64,000 nucleotides of DNA from Euryarchaeota archaeon SM23-78 (GTDB lineage: Archaea; Nanobdellota; Nanobdellia; Woesearchaeales; SM23-78): the NCBI GenBank assembly GCA_001595785.1, contig LSSJ01000026.1:1-64000 (forward strand), in the 5' to 3' direction. Within the stretch, counting starts at the first letter, position 1, and every line of letters begins with the position of its first letter. The notes under the pieces are model-generated. The model saw only the letters and a program-made list of their open reading frames with translations. It did not search any database and had not been told where the DNA came from. Made by a program: the position numbers and the translations under genes. This document shows positions 61,445-64,000 of this stretch, in pieces.

Positions 61445-63016
61445 TTAAGAAACCCAACTCCTTACTTTATTGTAGGGGATACTAAATAATATATCATTGC
61501 CTTCAAAACTTAAATTTGAGATGACTATATAAATCAGGTTATTATTGGAATCGCTCTCCATATATCCGATAAGGGTGCCTTTTGTGTCTGGTAATAAGCT
61601 GCCTAACTCATTTCTTAAGTTATTTTCAGCTGAAATAAATGAATCCCCATAATCCTTGGATATTTTCAATTGGATGCATTCACTAGAAAAGCATTTACGC
61701 GTGTCAAATCCATAGACAATGATTAAGTCTTGGACTTGAATGATTCCTCTAGAATAGAGATATTCTTTAGTATAATTATGAAATACTGGAAATTGCCAGT
61801 TGCCTGCTGTGAATAACTGCGGTGCTTTTCCTATCCATCCTTCTCCGGAATAAATTATGAAATCATTACCTAGCTTAAGAATATCCCTTACCTTTCGGTT
61901 TCCTATTTTTAACTCTTCTGCAGGGGACCATAAACTTTGCACACGTTGATAGCTCACATTGATAACATTACCGTATTCATCTCTTGAGAGAGATACTCTT
62001 GCAGCAAAAGCGTCATCCAGAGGACACTCCCCCCCATAGTATACATATTCATAAGAAGTTTCTGCTGGGCCTGTATAAGTTGTATAGTGTCTAAACGGAG
62101 ATAGCCAAGAATTCATCATATCCAAGCTAAAATGGGGTTGACAAGTAAGACTAGCCATTACAAATTCTCCATCAATCAAGTCTTTTTGGAAATATTGAAT
62201 GCCGGCAAGTTCAGCACTATCATTCTCAGGTGCACAAGGGCTCTCCTGATAGCAAAATCCTCTTTCCCTGTCATAATCCCTAACCCAAGGACCTGTAAGC
62301 GAGGTTGATCTCCAGATTTTATCAATTCTTTTATCAGTGTTTGATTTAGTAGAAAAAAGAATCCACTCACTAATTGATGCGCCATCTTTGGAATAAGAAA
62401 TCACCTCATTAATGTATCCTGGAATAGAGGATTTCAAATAGAGATTATTACCATCCAGCTCATAAATGTGAGATGACCAGCCCTCTTGATTTTCTCTTTC
62501 AATTAGCAGATTATTTGAAAAAGGAGCAATTAAACTTTTTTTTACCAACTTTAAATCTTCCCCGGAGTGTATCATTAAAGGTTCTCCTGGGGGGATACAG
62601 CTTCCATTATCTAGGCATTCATATCCTGTAGGGCAGCCGCAGGCACTGCATCTATCTACTAGTTGTCCATTATCACAATATTTTGGCTTCAATATAGCAC
62701 ATTTTCCGTATAGTGTACCATCTGAGCACCACATGCAGTCTTCATAACAGGTTCTATCTCTTTTTTCTACTATGTCACAGTATCCATCACCACAAACACC
62801 GCCGCAATAACAGGTTCCTATCTTTATATCGCATTTAGGTTTATCGCCACCAACGACCATTGGGCAAATCAATTTAGAACAGTGCTTATCATGTTTACAA
62901 GTAGCTGGTTTCCGAACAGGATTAATCTTAAATGCATCGCCAATATTCTGACATCCACTCAAAACAACAGCTAATAACATCACAGAAATAATTCCAAAGA
63001 AAATCACTTTTTTCAT
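61445..63016 (-). CDS. Cys-rich lipoprotein with Asp-box (BNR) type repeats
   Basis: 523 residues: lipobox LSGC (Cys22), a Cys-rich region (about 40-140) with EGF-like spacing, then a beta-propeller-like domain (about 150-520) with at least one Asp-box (SKDYGDSF) and repeated YSKDG/Trp patterns, as in sialidase-type propellers. Sugar or protein binding is likely; no catalytic residues were identified. Confidence 0.65.
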   Translation of the reverse strand: MKKVIFFGIISVMLLAVVLSGCQNIGDAFKINPVRKPATCKHDKHCSKLICPMVVGGDKPKCDIKIGTCYCGGVCGDGYCDIVEKRDRTCYEDCMWCSDGTLYGKCAILKPKYCDNGQLVDRCSACGCPTGYECLDNGSCIPPGEPLMIHSGEDLKLVKKSLIAPFSNNLLIERENQEGWSSHIYELDGNNLYLKSSIPGYINEVISYSKDGASISEWILFSTKSNTDKRIDKIWRSTSLTGPWVRDYDRERGFCYQESPCAPENDSAELAGIQYFQKDLIDGEFVMASLTCQPHFSLDMMNSWLSPFRHYTTYTGPAETSYEYVYYGGECPLDDAFAARVSLSRDEYGNVINVSYQRVQSLWSPAEELKIGNRKVRDILKLGNDFIIYSGEGWIGKAPQLFTAGNWQFPVFHNYTKEYLYSRGIIQVQDLIIVYGFDTRKCFSSECIQLKISKDYGDSFISAENNLRNELGSLLPDTKGTLIGYMESDSNNNLIYIVISNLSFEGNDILFSIPYNKVRSWVS

Positions 63017-63283
63017 AGTTTTTACCTCAAAACTAATTATAGTATATATGAGATTAATTTATATTTAAACATTTCTAATTTAAATTTTCGCAAAGGTCAT
63101 TTGTAGTCGTAAAAATCCCTTTTGTTAAGTTAGGAAATCCCTGGCCGTCTAATAAGAGTAAGAATTTTATTTAACATAATAGACTATAACAGAAAAAAAT
63201 AAAAACCCTAATAGATACATATTTAATAATAGCAAGATTTATATAGTTTTAGGAATAATACTTTATTGAAAAAGGGGTGTGAT
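63017..63283. other. intergenic region without a recognised gene
   Basis: A 267-base gap between two divergent genes holding only AT-rich promoter sequence. A TTTATATAG TATA box (63238-63246) about 40 bases before the ATG at 63284 serves the rightward gene. No open frame or structured RNA was recognised. Confidence 0.5.
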
Positions 63284-64000
63284 ATGGGTTTATTCAGAAG
63301 GAAAAAAGAATTCCGACTGCCTTCTAAGCCTGGTGAAAGAAAAGGAGTAAAAGACTTAGATAAAGGAGGACCAGGAATGCCACTGTTTTCTCAGCAACCA
63401 CAAAGACCTCTTAGACCACTTGGCGTGCCACAACGCCAACAAATGGGTAAAGCTCTGGAAACACGACCACAAATACCACCAAGAACATCGCCACAAAGGT
63501 TTTCTCCATCTCCCCATCAGACTACCCAAGCTTCACAACCTCCAAAAGAAGAACTACCTACTTTTGAAACAGGTCCAAGAGCACTATCAGGACCAGACGA
63601 AAGCTTTGAACTCCCTGATTTTAATGAGCAAGAAATCAAGGACCTTGAAAAAAAACCTGAACCAGAAGCACAACCCGAACCAGAAGAATCGCCTGTAGAA
63701 TCAGAAAAACCATATGACTGGACCACAGATAAAGGCACAGAACAAGAATGGGCATCAGGTCAGGATTGGGCATCAGAATCAGAGCAAGAAATCCAGCCAG
63801 AACCTGCTTCAGAGATAGACTATCCTCAAGCAGAACCAGAACCTCCAAGGGAAATACCTGAAGAGATATTCCTCAGCATAAGAAACTATCTAAGAATAAA
63901 CGATGTTATTGACAAGGTAAAAACAATGTCAGATGGTGCCGGAGAGATGCTGGGACAAGACACAGGCACTAGAAAAGCCCAGGAAGATAAGTACCATGAA
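63284..64000 (+). CDS. Pro/Gln/Glu-rich protein, truncated by the window end
   Basis: The frame is open from ATG 63284 to the last base (239 codons). GGGGTG precedes the start. The first 190 residues are disordered: basic start GLFRRKKEF, then Pro/Gln-rich and Pro/Glu-rich stretches. From about residue 195 a helical region begins (IFLSIRNYLRINDVIDKVKTM). Likely a coiled-coil or signalling scaffold, but function unknown and C terminus missing. Confidence 0.75.
   Translation, partial: MGLFRRKKEFRLPSKPGERKGVKDLDKGGPGMPLFSQQPQRPLRPLGVPQRQQMGKALETRPQIPPRTSPQRFSPSPHQTTQASQPPKEELPTFETGPRALSGPDESFELPDFNEQEIKDLEKKPEPEAQPEPEESPVESEKPYDWTTDKGTEQEWASGQDWASESEQEIQPEPASEIDYPQAEPEPPREIPEEIFLSIRNYLRINDVIDKVKTMSDGAGEMLGQDTGTRKAQEDKYHE

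Noticed and set aside
63420-63698. 92-residue frame near the window end
   Set aside because: It is out of frame with the longer open gene starting at 63284, which has a ribosome site and continues to the window edge.

Overview
The window looks like a piece of an AT-rich genome of a small-celled (DPANN-type, Woesearchaeota/Pacearchaeota-like) archaeon. The archaeal evidence is RadA and RadB, an RPA-type single-strand binding protein, alpha-NAC, Sec61-beta, aMBF1, a TRAM protein, an archaeal-type uS2 gene, RNase P RNA, TATA-box promoters with many leaderless starts, and many short class III (type IV pilin-like) signal sequences. Bacterial-type gyrase A and ScpB are also present, as in several euryarchaeal and DPANN lineages. 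The phylum is an inference from gene content; no 16S gene is present. No tRNA, rRNA or CRISPR array was seen.

Layout. 1-6.8 kb: secreted and surface proteins on the + strand (a frameshifted LamG-type protein, a lipoprotein that looks like a protease propeptide or inhibitor, and a large subtilase with an altered catalytic Asp). 6.8-17.4 kb: mainly - strand genes for two membrane glycosyltransferases, two thioredoxin-fold proteins, aMBF1, a THUMP methyltransferase-like protein, a MinD-like ATPase with two helical partners, alpha-NAC and Sec61-beta. GDP-mannose dehydratase and a radical SAM protein lie on the + strand among them. 17.5-31 kb: a 14-gene + strand cassette of membrane-anchored pilin-like proteins. 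It ends in a 1444-residue protein carrying both an NlpC/P60 peptidase and a lytic transglycosylase domain, and RNase P RNA sits antisense between its first two genes. 31-38 kb: RPA, a CARDB protein, a YdjM-like membrane protein, and a 1135-residue protein that resembles a family B DNA polymerase with intact exonuclease but degraded polymerase motifs. 38-47 kb: SpoIIM-like membrane protein, Cys-rich surface proteins, a Kazal protein, radA with an 88-residue partner, and a 1459-residue subtilase. 47-54 kb: TRAM protein, ThpR, uS2, RadB, gyrase A. 54-64 kb: PP-loop tRNA thiolase-like protein, ScpB, a lamin-tail surface protein, a DAG-kinase-like protein, AmrS, a Cys-rich lipoprotein, and a truncated Pro/Gln-rich gene.

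Three themes stand out. (1) The 17.5-31 kb cassette is the best candidate for an undescribed system: a pilin-like surface apparatus delivering or displaying a two-domain peptidoglycan hydrolase from a cell type not expected to make peptidoglycan. (2) Intergenic regions hold a family of perfect short hairpins, in one place eight in a row, plus a two-copy structured RNA-like element whose first copy is bounded by terminal inverted repeats. (3) Several enzymes have lost key residues while keeping their fold: a PolB-like exonuclease, a THUMP methyltransferase, a DsbA-like protein, a DAG-kinase-like protein and a subtilase.
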